Shown one piece after another: positions 26,601 through 38,634 of a stretch of 64,000 nt of DNA. Under the pieces are notes generated by a model. The model searched no databases and was not told where the DNA came from. It saw only the letters and a list, made by a program, of their open reading frames with translations. The translations under genes and the position numbers were made by a program. The first letter of the stretch is position 1. The number at the start of each line of letters is the position of its first letter. Source of the stretch: Typha latifolia (lineage: Eukaryota; Streptophyta; Magnoliopsida; Poales; Typhaceae); contig CM034105.1 of the NCBI GenBank assembly GCA_019914945.1, forward strand, positions 4,526,001 through 4,590,000, read 5' to 3'.

Positions 26601-27456
26601 GACAATGTCTCTCACGATGTTCATAATGTTTGGTGCTTCGGAGCTTCTTGATAGCTTTCTCATTGTCAAGACAAGGTATGTAATCAGACCCTGCTGTGGC
26701 ATTACAAAGTTTCCAAATGTAACTTAATTGGCCAGCTGGTGAGGAAGATGCCTGTAAATCCTTCTCATCTTTTGATTCCGCAGCTTGAGTAGACCATGTC
26801 TTGTTCTGGTTATCGGTCTCATTTAAAAGTTCAAACTGTGCCCCATCTAGAAGCATCTCTTTTGATTTTGAGCCCAGGTCCTTGTCTTCATTTGGTTCCA
26901 TCTCCATCTGACGTTGGTCTTGCTCTTCCTGTTTTCTATCACCTTCAAATTTCTCCTCTTGCTCTAACTTCTCAGTACCAGATAGTTGTTGTTGTCCATC
27001 ATTTTCAGTTTCCTTAGAATTATCTTCTGAGCCTGTCTGCAGCTCATCATACCTGTTTTCCCTATTCTTCTCTGGGTCATTTCTGTCAATTGTTTCTCCT
27101 CCCTCATTTCCATTAAACTCCTCTTGAATCTTGTCTACTGGGTTCTCACTTGTTTTCTTTGTCAAATTTTGGTCCTGCAAACCATCTAAATTTGGTTCAT
27201 TCAGAGACTCTTTCACCAATTCTTTAGCTACATCCCCCGAGCTCTGCTCAGATGGCTGAGATTTAGTCCGAGAAGCTTGATCTGTCACCTCAGATCTAAT
27301 CTCCAGGGAAGACATTTCTACTGGGATAATGGTCGAGGAGGTCATCATCCATACACCAACTAAAGAAAGAGCAACAAACACAACAACAGTTGCAGTCGAG
27401 CAGTATGATGATGATGGTCTCCTACCATCTATCCGGGTGCTTCTACCAATCATCAT
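20643..27456 (-). CDS. Golgi-type DUF248 putative methyltransferase, PMT24/PMT26 group
   Basis: Eight coding exons on the minus strand: 27456-26521, 26424-26275, 24381-24111, 24040-23930, 22962-22788, 22680-22408, 21590-21396 and 20859-20643. All junctions are GT-AG and phases close to 775 aa. The N-terminus ([15 protein letters not shown], then a hydrophobic anchor at about 20-41) is a type II Golgi membrane anchor like that of Arabidopsis PMT26. Residues 45-230 are an acidic Glu/Gln/Asn-rich stem. The catalytic part carries the SAM motif [14 protein letters not shown] (D378), [42 protein letters not shown] blocks, the [14 protein letters not shown] motif and [13 protein letters not shown]. 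The family (with QUA2/TSD2) is thought to methylate pectin homogalacturonan or related polymers; the substrate of this member is unknown. The short second intron is stop-free (listed separately). The start is the first Met of a tandem MM. Confidence 0.93.
23055..23559. mobile_element. Inverted-repeat (MITE-like) element in a PMT intron
   Basis: The left end (AAGG, T-run, then AAAATATCATAATTGTCACTAC by about 23113) and the right end (GTAGTGGTTATCATGATATTTT to CCTT at 23559) are imperfect inverted repeats of about 50 bp. The element is about 505 bp, has no transposase and lies in the 967-bp intron between exons 23930-24040 and 22788-22962. The same terminal sequence occurs near 43470-43511, so this is a dispersed family. 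I could not identify a target duplication. Confidence 0.6.
24382..26274 (-). other. Large PMT intron (1.9 kb)
   Basis: The largest intron of the gene. It contains ATATGGAGATAC-type AT-rich sequence and an A/G-rich block (24862-25130) that opens an 84-codon Lys/Glu-rich frame on the plus strand. A region with CATATCC/ATATCCG words lies near 25290-25370. No gene is recognised; it is probably old transposon sequence. Confidence 0.5.
26425..26520 (-). other. Stop-free 96-nt intron of the PMT gene
   Basis: An intron of 96 nt (32 codons, no stop, in frame), so the uninterrupted reading frame runs straight through it. The family normally reads WPKSR.KIWYxNVPHTKL. Splicing at GACATG|GTATAT and CTACAG|ATATGG gives [18 protein letters not shown], while retention inserts 32 mostly hydrophobic residues. 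A pyrimidine-rich stretch precedes the acceptor. I therefore call it an intron. Confidence 0.85.
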
Positions 27457-28260
27457 TTTTTACATGAAAAAGGCCCTCAAATAATCTATCTAGAAAGGGA
27501 AGAAGAAAGGGAATTTGATCAATTCACAACTCTCAACACTTTGCGCAGCAGCTAACAGATCCAAGATAAATCTGCACAGGCACAAATATTCTATTAGAAT
27601 GTTCGCCTTTAGATATGCACCGAATTGAATAGATTCACTAAATCATTACTGCACAACAGTTGATACAAGCTAAATAGAACTAAACTGCTGCACTTTTCAC
27701 AACTTCTAATACACCAAGCACCGGAGATGGCTTACATGAAAACTAATCTTTTCTACTCAAAGAAGATTCCGTTCATACTAAAAGAAGATCCCATATGCTA
27801 ACAAACACTCATTAACGACCATCAAATAACAAAATAGTATGGGTGCTGAATGCGAAATCGCAATTCTCTTGTATTTCATCCGCTCCGTTTCCCGAAAAAG
27901 AAACCGAAAGCAGCACACAGATCTCAAACAGTACTTTTGTCGACAAAAGTTGCAAAAGAGTTCATCGGCACAAAAAGTTGCACTAAAACCAGATCCAGAA
28001 TCGTAAATGCAAAGAACCACTCATTCTGCTGCAATCTACCAGCAAAATTTCAAATAAAAGAGCAAAAAGAAAAACCTAAATCTCAAGATCTACAAATAGA
28101 ATCGCAAACAGAGCTCGATGGATATTTATCCAGAAACAACGAATCAAACCGTAGGGCTGGATCCGTACATCCTTTAGCTGGAAACCCGCTTCGGATCTCG
28201 ACGGAGAGAGAACAGAAGACGAAGAGATTCGAGGGCTTTCTTTCCTCTCCCAGCTAGTAC
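27457..28260 (-). promoter_or_regulatory. Probable spliced 5' leader of the PMT gene
   Basis: On the minus strand, 28260-28140 is CT-rich leader-like sequence, and a good acceptor (GTGCCTGTGCAG) stands at about 27572, 115 nt before the ATG. A 5' UTR intron between them is likely, but the donor cannot be fixed from sequence alone. The 135-codon frame on the plus strand here has no recognisable domain and is taken as chance. Confidence 0.4.
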
Positions 28261-29479
28261 CGGATTAGAAGTACCCCACGATATCATTACGATCAGTACT
28301 ACAATAGTTAATCCATTTCAGAAATAATAATTAAAGAACGATAAAATAAACAAGAAAGCAACTACAATAGCGCGGAAGGAGAGGGAAGGGGAGCCAACTG
28401 AGAGTAAATTCAAAACAAATGTGGGTGTAAAAGATTAGACGAAAAAAAAAATGTGAGCGAAAGAGTAAAATTGGGAAGGGTAGAAACGTCCGACGAATTA
28501 CATCCATCCGACAGCTCTTAATTCGGCGGGATTAGAGCATTCTTGCGTCAGAAGTGGGTCGAGTGTTTGATGTAACAAGGCAGTCCATTTTACATTTTTA
28601 TCCCTCTCATATATAATATTTCGGGAAAATTATATTTTTATACCATTTGTTTAGGATTAAATTTACTTCACTATTTATAATTTTGTTTTCATCACTTTAA
28701 ATCGAATCAAAAAAATTTATAGTTTAATTTACGAATTTTATAGTTATATTTACTCATCTTTGCTAGATGGATTCTCATCTATTATCAGAATAATTGGACG
28801 GATGACAAGTCAAACAAATAGCTTAATACTAATTCTAATTATCTTCCAATATTTTTAATTAGTCTTTTATTTTATTAATTAAAAAATAATTATAGAAACT
28901 TGTATATATAAAAAGAAAGAGAAAAATAAAAATATAAAAGCAAAAGTTGAGGTAGAAGCAACAGAAGAATACGAGTCATCTTTTCCTATTTTTATAATAT
29001 CACATCAGTGAATACAAGGGAAAAGAAAAATAGAGGCGTGAATGACAAAAGTAAAAATTATCCAAATTTTTAATGACAAAATTATATACAATTAAATTAC
29101 AAAATTTCTCGTCAAAACTTTTAAACCCGTGGAATAATATGTTGAGCAATGATTCGATACTAATCAATTAGTAATAAAAATAAATTTTATTTATCGATAA
29201 TATAAGATATTTTATATATATAACTAGATTAACCGATAAGTAAATTAAAATATAATTATTTTTTAATGGCTTATTCTTATATTTAATAAGAGAAGATGCA
29301 GTGAAATTTATACGTGATTTATTTTTATTTTTTATAAAAAAAAATAGAGAAATAAAATATGACTAATTTATTTTTATAACGAATACTTTAGTAAATTAGG
29401 AGAGAGAAATTAGTAATTATTATTAAATTATTTTTGTAATATGTTAGTGCAACGAAGTGGCAAAACACCTGGCCCTTTT
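28261..29479. other. Intergenic promoter region between divergent PMT and RINGv genes
   Basis: AT-rich, without coding potential. It lies between two genes transcribed away from each other and must contain both promoters. No unambiguous TATA box is assigned. Confidence 0.5.
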
Positions 29480-29645
29480 GGCTTGTGCGCCTTTCCACAG
29501 TAAAGAATAGTAGAGCCCCGTCACCACTTCTTTCTCTGGAGAACTCCGGAGGGCAACACTTCTTCTTCTCTATCCCTTGCTCGCGCATCCGACTCCAAGG
29601 AAAAGGCTCGAAGATCCCTTTCCCCATTTCGACAGCGCAAAATCG
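29480..29645 (+). other. Probable 5' leader exon of the RINGv gene
   Basis: CT-rich leader-like sequence ending in the strong donor ATCG|GTGAGCC (GT at 29646-29647). The next acceptor before the coding exon is CCATATAG at 30811-30818. The exon start is estimated. A 1.17-kb leader intron follows. Confidence 0.5.
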
Positions 29646-30908
29646 GTGAGCCTAGTCTTTATTAACAGATTCCTCCTTTATTTTGTGTCAATTTCGATTT
29701 TTGAAGCGCCAAGAAAGAAGATTTTATCCCCATACTGCTAGATCCCTCGTTTCGATCATCTTCTTTGTGTTGATTAAGACCCCCAATGCAATCCGTAGTT
29801 GTTAATTAGAATAAATTGCACCGATTTGTCCCGAATTTCGGGTAATTTTAGCATATTTGGCAGCAATTCACGGTACGTTACCAGTTTTTTCTTTCTTCAA
29901 CTGACCCAATCTGGCATCTGCGGCTGTGGAAGTGTGTTCTGGAGAAAATTTGACTGATTTAGTTCAGAAAAATTCTGGAATCCAAGGTATTTAAGGTCGT
30001 GCACTTGGGAAGACGCCAACTTTATCTCTTGAATAGGTTCCATGGTTATGACCCGTGCTGCATTGGTTAAAAGTTAGAACCCAAGTCTAGGTATGCGTCT
30101 CAAACTAAAATTTCGAAATTATTTGCTTTATTTTTTTATGTACTACTTTGGAACTTTAAATTGAGGTGGGAGGTCGCACTGCCCTGAAATATGGGGAATG
30201 CTACAAATACCAATATGATATTCTTTCTTTTTTCTTAGACTGGTACTCAAAGGACTGCCTTCGGCTTTTTGGTGGCTTGCAGTATGTTTCTATGTTGTCT
30301 TATTTAGTACATATATTTCTTGCTTTATTTTTTCTTTTCAATTCTTTACTTTGTTTTTAGTTATAATATTTGAAATCCTTTTCTCGTAATTCTTATGTTT
30401 TGTGTTCCTTTCTTTTTCGTTTTTAAATTTTCCAAAATTTTTACTTCGCATTTTTCTTATTTTGTCCCTTCTCCCTTTTCTTCCTTTTTTAAGTCAAATA
30501 AATAGCTATATTTGCAGTAATGCCGAATGTTTAAACTAGCTTTCTCCTTGTTTTGCTACTATAATTATGAAAACAAAGAGAAAAACAAGGTATTGGTACC
30601 TCATGCTGTTATGGATTTTGCAAGAAGGCTGTAAAGAAATGGTTCTATTAAATATGGTAGTAACAAACCATGCATGATTTTCTTTGTTATTGACAAATAT
30701 TTTATTTTAGAAGTTTAGTTGGTAGCCAATTTGCTATTAGGTTCTAATACGAAGAGATACCATATATTAATTAATCCCAATAAGAAAAAGGACTAAAATT
30801 TTATTTTATGCCATATAGGTATGCAACAAGCCTGTTTTTCTACTTCTCGTGACTCCTCTCTAAAGTGCACTCCTTCCTTCAGAGTAAGTTGGATACATTT
30901 TACTGAAG

Positions 30909-33900
30909 TTGGAGAAATTGTTTATCCATCACATGGGCCTCACGGAAGAAAAGATGCAGTTAGATGGTGGAAGAAACGACATGGATTTACCCACCATGAA
31001 TAGTCAGAATTTGAACATATCTACATGTGGTATCGATAAGGATGCATACCTCTTGTTTTGTCGAGTTTGCCACTATGCCGAATCTGATAGAAGGGGTGAT
31101 GCTGCTTTGAGCTTCTTAGATATATCACCGCCATCACATGAATTGTTGGAAATTGATAATGCTGGAGACTCGAGTGTTAAAGTTACCAGAAAATTGCCCG
31201 TAAAGGACAACACTAGGTCTGAGAATGCTGAGAAGAATCCTGCATTTCTCGAGTTTATAAGCCCAGAAGGAGAGGTATTTATATGTAGCACTGACACGGA
31301 ATCAGGTTCTTGTGATTACCAAGACATTCTGATTGATCTAGGCTGTTCTTGCAAAAATGATCTTGCTCTTGCACATTATGCTTGTGCATTGAAATGGTTT
31401 GTAAGTCATGGATCTACAATATGCGAGATTTGTGGAGCTGTTGCTAAGAACATAAGAATCGAGGATTTTAGAAAGGTTGTGGCTTCTTTGAAGGACAATG
31501 AAGCTTTAAGGGAGAGGACTGCTACTGGGGAAGTTACTCACCTACGACTGGAGGCAAATACAAGAGCCGATCCAGATGCTATAGCGGCAATTCGCAGGCA
31601 AAGGCTCAGTGAGATCTCATTATGGTTTAATCCACATAGTACTTCCATAACAATGCCACAGGAACCTGTGGAGCAATTGTCCTTTAGCTCAAATAATAAC
31701 CCGACAAGAAATATTGTTGCTATAGAGCATCCATTGACTAAACAGGATGTCGGAGGTATCGTGATTTTAGTTACCATGGGCCTCCTTATGATTACAATTG
31801 CATGGTTTACTGCTACTCATGTTGGTAAGGTATGTTTCTGTAGATGGTAGGTTCAAATGTTTGCAATAAGTGCATTTCTGGAGACCAGTTTTTTTTTAGT
31901 TCACCACTATTCTTCCTGGGAACAACTGAACAAGTAGTTATCTATAATTATTTTTTAATGTGTCTTAATTCCTACTGGTAAGTCTTTATATGTTCATTAG
32001 AATTTTCATCCTTTTTATTTTGTGGAGTCAAAATTTACTTCAGGGGGAATCCATTATCTTAAAGGAATAGTTAGATAGAAATAATCTTCCTATTTTTTGT
32101 ATCATTGTCTGGTCACTACTTTGTAGTAGTATAACAATGACCAGAAGTGTGATATACCTTTCTAGTTATCAAGTTAGAAAAGGAGAACTAAATCAAATGC
32201 GAACTAGATTGAATGCTGCATGCTATTGGCCACCTAATTAGATTAGTTGGTAATAGCAAAATTTTCCAAGTCGATAAGTTAATAATCACTTAATCCATTC
32301 CATTAGTTCATAGAATCATAGTAAATCAGTACGACCTAGAAACAATAGATAAAATCAAAGTTGACGCTTCAAATTGTGTGCTCGTCAATAAATAACATAT
32401 AAATAAACTTTACCTTTTGAAATTATTTCACATTGTTTGTAAGTCATCCTTTTCTTCTGATGTCAATGAAGTTTGAGGTACAAAACAATTATTAACAAAG
32501 TGAAAAGAAAAATACGAGTAATAAGGGAAACAGTAAAGAGAATGACAGGCAACCCTACTGTTTGGAACTTCTACTGGTTCATCCTGTTATTCACTTGTAG
32601 TTGTAATAAGCAAGAGAGCTCATGACCAGAGATGATGAAATCAGCAAAGGTAAAATAGGAATTAAGTGGAAAAGAAGCAAAAACATGCATCTTTCGAAAT
32701 GGGTTGCCAACTTGCCTGAACTTCTTATAATTGATCTAATTTCCTTCTAATATCTGTTCTTTAAGGTTTTTATTCAAGAGGATAAGGTTATTTTTGTTTT
32801 ATTTTTTATGAGAGGTTTTTCTTCCACTGTCATTGGCAGTGCCAAGGGATCTATGCCTTTGAGATCCTGAGGGATTGCTAACTGTGAAGTTTTTTTATGT
32901 TTTACCATGGGAGTCGTGAAATGCTCAATGTTTTTATGGAAATCAAAAGCTTTAATTGGTATCTTCTATAATTGAAAACCCTGTCTTTGAGATTGCTCCT
33001 TGCTATTCTGACAATCCTAAACCGACATTTTCCTCTCAATTTTAAGAGGAACACCACATGAAAGTTTTATCAGGAGGGGAATCTATTACCAAATTTTAAC
33101 TCATAATTTGTCCCCATTGTGCTAAAAAATGTTTAAATGTTCTGTAGCATGATAGGATTCATGGTATATATTAATTCAGTATTATTATTTTGTCAAAGGT
33201 CCAAAATAAGTTATTGATAATTATCAGATTATATGACATATTCTGCTTGTGCTTTTATTGTTTTATACTCCTATGGAAGTGATGATAATTCACATGACTA
33301 TATATTTGGTGGATTTGCAGAACGTTGCTAAAATTGGTCTTCATGTGCTTCTTGGAGTCATATGTGCATTAACGGTTTTGATCTTCCTTAGATTTGTAAG
33401 TAGAACCTTGACTCTTTACAACCTTTATAGTTTATATAGTCTTTTTTATGCTTCAAACATTTTTCTATTTGTTTTCTATTTCCTTTTGGCTTGTTTCATC
33501 ATATATTATGCGTACAAAGATAAAGTGATCAAAATACCTGCATACTTCAGTTCTACCTTCTGGTTGGTTCGGTGGGTAGTATTAAGTATCATTACAGCTA
33601 CTGTGAAATTCTTTAATAGGTGAAATGCTATAATAGTTCGCGCTGGCAAGAAGTTTGTGGACCATAAATCTCTGTGTGTGGATCGGTGGTGGGTGTGTGA
33701 TATAGAAATGCAGTACCACTTGGACTATCTTTGCTACTATGTCTGTGGTAGTACTCAATTTAGGTGCTAGAAGCCCGCTGTGGATTTCATAGCACATTCA
33801 ATACCAAAAGGAACAAATTTTGAAATTGGAAGTTGGAACTCACTCATCTCAAGGATTTTGCTGTTATTTGCAATATTCCAGACTTCTCTTGTTCCACTAT

Positions 33901-35031
33901 GTGGACTTCAATAGTCAAATAATCCAGATACTAATAATATAAGGAACAACTAAGTTATGTGGATTCAGGAAATATTTGGAATCACAATTTAGAGGTGGCT
34001 AACTGACAGATTAAGGCCATGTATTTTCTTTTGCCGTAGCCCAATATAAAACATGTTCATTTGTTATCAGGCTTTCAATATATAGTGAATCAAAACAGTT
34101 AAAACTAGTACTCTTGTTCTGGTTATCTATGTTGATTAGGAGGGTCCACTACAAAAGAGAAGTTGCTATTCTGATGAATAGATGTGGATAGAAACCTGTT
34201 TTATTTTCTATCTGGGTTGATTAGAAGAGTCCATTGCAAAAGAAAAGTTGTTATTCTGATGAATAGATGTGGACAAGAAAATGATTGGTGCAGAAGATTT
34301 TCTTTTAGGGAGTAGATTTATAAGGATAGCACTTGATATGTAATAGAGTACTCCTAGGCTTGCTAGGCTTGCTAGGCGGCAGGATTAGGGTCAGATGAAG
34401 GTGAAGGCATTTTATACACTCTTTTCACCAAGTAAGAACCTTTTGACTAAATAGTTGAGGCTGGAGTTGATTTTGAGATAATAAAATTCTAAACTTCCCT
34501 TAAACTTATATAAAGACTTCTCTGCTGAGGTAAGATTTTTATATCCTACCAGTTATCCCCTTAGTTTCCAAGGATAAAAAGAAATAATGATGATAAACTT
34601 GTTCCTATAACTTCTATGGACTTCCATATTGCCCCTGAACAAGTTCATGGCATTAATATGATGAGATGAACCATACTACTAGCGAATCTCAATATTTTAC
34701 ACGCATTTTTGGTTAAGTACTTCTACTGCTGTTCTAGGTGTGCGCTTTTTGAGAGATGGTTCTTTCTGTTTTTATTGATCGTAAAATTACAGTACAAGTT
34801 TTCTCTTCTGACTGATCATTACTGTTCTATTGAAGATATTAATGCCACTTCTGCTGTCCAAATAGGGGTCAGACTTCCTTCTCACAATACAATTGAAGTT
34901 CTATTTTCTAATGACAGGTCGTGCCTAGAATAAAGTATGGACCAGCACGATACTGGGCTATGTCATTCATATTATGCTTTCTTGTATTTGGAGTATGGGC
35001 TTCTCGGACCCATGAAGTCCGTTCTACATGA
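30909..35031 (+). CDS. RING-variant (RINGv/MARCH-like) membrane zinc-finger protein, probable E3 ubiquitin ligase
   Basis: Three coding exons: 30909-31829 (the exon itself starts at 30819), 33321-33395 and 34918-35031, with introns of 1491 and 1522 bp, all phase 0, giving 369 aa. The zinc ligands follow the C4HC3 order of RINGv: C51-x2-C54, C146-x-C148, H156-x2-C159 and C172-x2-C175. A 91-residue insert lies between the first two ligand pairs. Three hydrophobic segments follow, one per exon: about GGIVILVTMGLLMITIAWF, then LHVLLGVICALTVLIFL, then YWAMSFILCFLVFGVWAS, so it should be a membrane protein with the RING facing the cytosol. RINGv proteins transfer ubiquitin from an E2 to membrane substrates; no substrate can be named. 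The start is uncertain: an upstream ATG at 30821 opens a 60-codon frame that overlaps this start, and M15 (30951) is an alternative start. Confidence 0.85.
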
Positions 35032-36382
35032 TACCATTTCCACGAAATTCGTCTCTTTTCCCTCCTCTACCATGCTTCCTGATGCTTCCTTGAAGGTCAA
35101 TGCAATGAACCATTTTCTGTTAGCAGCCTCCTATGGTAGATTTGGACCTTTCAGTTCAGGTGCATCAGAGTATTGGCTTTGGGCGCGTTGAGGACCCAAT
35201 GCATGGATTTCAGAACTTCCATATATGTATCGGTTAGCAGCAATGGCAATCTCAAATGACTACTGGAACACCATCGATGTGTTTTCCGTCATGCAATCTG
35301 TGTTCCACTAGAATTACACTTTTTGAGAAGCATACCTTGAGATTTTTGGCCTTTTGAACTGATTTGAGTTTGTGCTGTCTCTTTTCTTCCTTTCTTTCTC
35401 GGAAGACCTTGTATAGTAATATAGCTCTTTGTACATTTCTTTTTCCAGCATTAATCAGGCAAAGCGTCTAAAAATCTTTTGGTACTAAGTTTGAAATTAA
35501 CCCTTTATAAACACACTGGGATCCAGAAGTAGCAAGAAGCAAGTGTCAATGCTTCGTCATAACCTTGTGATCTAACAGTTTCAGTTGTCTCAAAAGATCC
35601 CAGAGCATGTGGCAGAGACCAAGAGAGCCATCAGACTTGAGAATTCCATCAATTGGGCAACATTGATCTACTAGTCAGGTAATTTCTGCTTTAAGATGGT
35701 GTCGACTTCTCAGTCCGTAGAACCATTGATTTCTGGAACATATCTAATTTGGCATGTCTTTGTCTTCACTCTCAGAGTTCTTTTGTAAGATTCCTTTTCT
35801 TTGGAGCTTATCAGTTGATTAATTTTTAAGAATAGTGAAACGTTTTATTTGCCATTGCTAATGTGCAGAACAATTCTAGTGCTGGTCGTGAGGCTGTGTA
35901 CTATTGATTTTGGTGATGAAGATGTTGGAGCTCGCTGATGGATATTACGTTTGACTGATTGCCGTCGAGATTTTTTTTAAACTCTGGTGATCAGAAACTT
36001 TATAAATCCATGGTTGGCCTTTGAAAGAGTTACCAATTTTTTTTCTAATCATGTGTATATTCTCTTTTCCTTTGCTATATAACGTGTTGCCTTGATTGGT
36101 CTTCTTTCTTTTATTATCTCTTGAATAACGTCGAAGTCCGTGGGATAATCTTGTGTACAGATTTTCCTACGGATTGGATCTATCTCACTTTAAGCGGTAC
36201 CCATATTGGAGCATAGGACAATAATCGAGGCATATATATTTTTATTTTTTGTTTCTCCGTTTGGAAGAAACTTTTGTTTGGGTAAGCAAGGAATATTTTT
36301 CATAGGAAATTTTTAATGTAAGAAGTGAGAAGTGTCAATTAAGGATCCTACGTGATTTTTTTTCCCCTTTTTAGTGCATGAA

Positions 36383-36417
<35 letters not shown>

Positions 36418-37397
36418 TTGGATTGATTTGAATTTATCTTGTTGGATAGTTTAGGAAATTTTGGAGGAAAAGAAGTTAAAAAGAAGGAAGAGGGATAAGG
36501 AGGAGGAGGAGGAGGTGATGGTGGGATGGGTCAGAGAAGGGAGAGGGAGGGAGGGAGGGAGGGAGGAACGAGAAAGAGTAAAAGAAGACAGGGAGGGAGA
36601 GAGCATATTAAAGAAAATTAATTTTATACATATTTTATAACTGTAAATTAAGTATATTTATAAATTTACTTATATTTTATTATTTAATTGTGTAATGTAA
36701 TAATACTTTGAATAACTTGCTTAAGAATTTATGTTTGGTTACGAACTATGTCACTGACTTACTTTATATAAAATTTAATTAAAATATACATTAGTAGTTA
36801 TTTAGTTGTGTGAATATTTAATTATAAAATATATTTAAGAGAGTTCTATCTCATGAAAAAGTATATTTTATTCACAAACGAAACGCTACTTTAGGCTACA
36901 CAAATATCCTTTTTATATTGTTATCTTTTATTTGTTTCTTATCTTTTACTTGCAGGAAAGATTGAAACTTAGAACTAAATTAATGCTCTTTATTTGCTCA
37001 AATTTGATTTAATTCAGATCCAATGAAGGCACTAAGGCTGTGGAGCTATCAAAAATAACAAATTCATACTAGTGCCTTGCATCAAAATATCATATAAAAC
37101 TACTCCATATTTTAGGTGGCAAAAATTAGGCGCCACCATTAACAAGCATATCTATCTATCCATCTAAATTTCACACAAACTATCTTTTTAAGTATCATCT
37201 CGGGATCACACGGTCTCATTGCCACCATCCACACGATCTCGATCCAACGGCTTAAGTTTCCTTCATCTGGCGGCTCGCCTGAGTGGCCCCAATATCTTTG
37301 TTTTCTTGTTTCTTTGTTTCTTTGTTTTTTGTTTTCAACTCCCCCACCCCCCAAAGGCATGCTCCTCCTCACGTGCCAGATCCGAACCGGCTTTCAC
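35032..37397. other. 3' flank of RINGv gene and intergenic DNA
   Basis: Starts with the 3' UTR. A plausible 190-bp intron (35679-35868, CAG|GTAATT to GTGCAG|AAC) suggests either a spliced 3' UTR or a small noncoding transcript. Microsatellites follow: (AT)n at about 36384-36417, (GGA)6 at 36498-36515 and GAGG repeats at about 36544-36566. No protein gene is seen before the NAC stop codon at 37398. Confidence 0.45.
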
Positions 37398-38470
37398 CTA
37401 GAACGGCTTTCCCCAGTACATGAGAATGTCTTGGAGAAGCGGGTCCCTGAACCCGGGCGAGAGCGGACCGACCGGTTCGAGCTGCGGAAAAAGCGAACCG
37501 GCGGCGCCGCCGATGGTATTCATCGGGTCTTCAAACGTCCTCTCCCACTCCCTCAGCCTCGGCTGGCTCTGGACCTCGCAAGTGAACTCCGGCGAGAGCA
37601 CGTGCTCCGAGCAGCTCGAGTCGGTGTTCAGCCGCGGCATCGACTCCGTCGACGGATCGAAGTAGGTCAACTCCCCGAACTGCGGCACGTGCGGCGGCAG
37701 CACCGGCTTCCGCTCCTGGGAGGACGACGACGGCCGAGCGATGACCCTCGAACCAGCCTGCTTTTGGACCGAATTCGTCGCATGATTTTCCGTGCTACCC
37801 TTCTTGTTGTAGATCCGGCACAACACCCAATCATCCAACTATTTATAAATAAATATTAAAAAAAAAGTGTTTCAGTTATTATTAGGCATTGTTCGATTTT
37901 GAGAGGATAAAAAATAAGTAAAAAATAAGATAAATACCCTCAGGCTATTCTTCCTGCGAGCCGATCTGTCCACGTCAGCGAGGCGGTACTCGTGCATGAT
38001 CCAATTGGTCTTCTCCCCCTTAGGCGCCTTTCCCGAGTAAAACACCAAGGCTTTCTTTATTCCCACGGGTTTGGGTCGCCCGACGGGCTTATCCGCCCCG
38101 GTAGCCTTCCAATAACCCGACCCGGCAGCCCTATTGGGTCTCGACCCGTTAGGGTACTTCCGGTCCCTCGGCGAGAAGAAGTACCACTCCTTCTCTCCGT
38201 ACGACGCCATCCCTGTAATTATGTTTTATCCTAAAATTATTTAGTGGTCTTTTTACATATCACTACATACATTTTAATCTTATTACTAAAAAGAAAAGAA
38301 TTTTTACCTGGGAGTTGCCATGGATCATACTTATAGAGATCGATCTCCGCGATGATAGGAACTGGGACCGAGAGACCGGCACATTTCCGGCAAAGGTAGT
38401 GCATCACAAGCTCATCGTCCGTCGGATGGAACCGGAACCCCGGCGGCAGCTGCAGATCTAGGCCGCTCAT
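37398..38470 (-). CDS. NAC: NAC transcription factor, SNAC/ATAF group (SNAC2/OsNAC6-like)
   Basis: Three exons on the minus strand: 38470-38308, 38212-37938 and 37838-37398, with introns of 95 and 99 bp, giving 292 aa (rice OsNAC6 is about 300). The NAC domain starts at [20 protein letters not shown] (residues 8-27) and includes [56 protein letters not shown], the nuclear-localising and DNA-binding [27 protein letters not shown] and [14 protein letters not shown]. The C-terminus is a less conserved Ser/Pro/acidic activation region. SNAC proteins bind CACG-core promoter sites as dimers and act in drought, salt, cold, wounding and abscisic acid responses. The first intron interrupts the codon after WQLP, the standard NAC position. 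GC is high in the exons. The promoter holds three G-boxes, which fits ABA control. I assign the SNAC2-like position by motif recall, not by a tree. Confidence 0.93.
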
Positions 38471-38514
38471 TTGTCCCTTCCCCCTCTATAGATCTAATCT
38501 CCACCGTCTGATCA

Positions 38515-38516
<2 letters not shown>

Positions 38517-38552
<36 letters not shown>
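38517..38552 (-). repeat. (CT)18 / (GA)18 tract in the NAC leader
   Basis: Thirty-six bases, read as GA on the coding strand, about 47-82 nt upstream of the ATG and downstream of the TATA box, so within the predicted 5' UTR. Confidence 0.9.
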
Positions 38553-38556
<4 letters not shown>

Positions 38557-38610
38557 TAGCTGTGTAGGGAGAGAAGCTTATTAAAACTTGGGAACGGAGA
38601 GAAGCCCACC

Positions 38611-38617
38611 ATTTATA
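38611..38617 (-). promoter_or_regulatory. Probable TATA box of the NAC gene
   Basis: The minus strand reads TATAAAT, about 141 bp before the ATG, with the G-box cluster immediately upstream. Confidence 0.55.
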
Positions 38618-38634
38618 AAGAAGACGGATTATGA

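Noticed and set aside
27850..28257. 135-codon plus-strand frame
   Set aside because: Lies antisense to the probable PMT leader; no recognisable domain, basic composition typical of chance frames.
33249..33623. 124-codon hydrophobic frame as a separate gene
   Set aside because: It is the 75-nt RINGv exon 33321-33395 plus read-through of both flanking introns; splice sites and protein continuity fit better.
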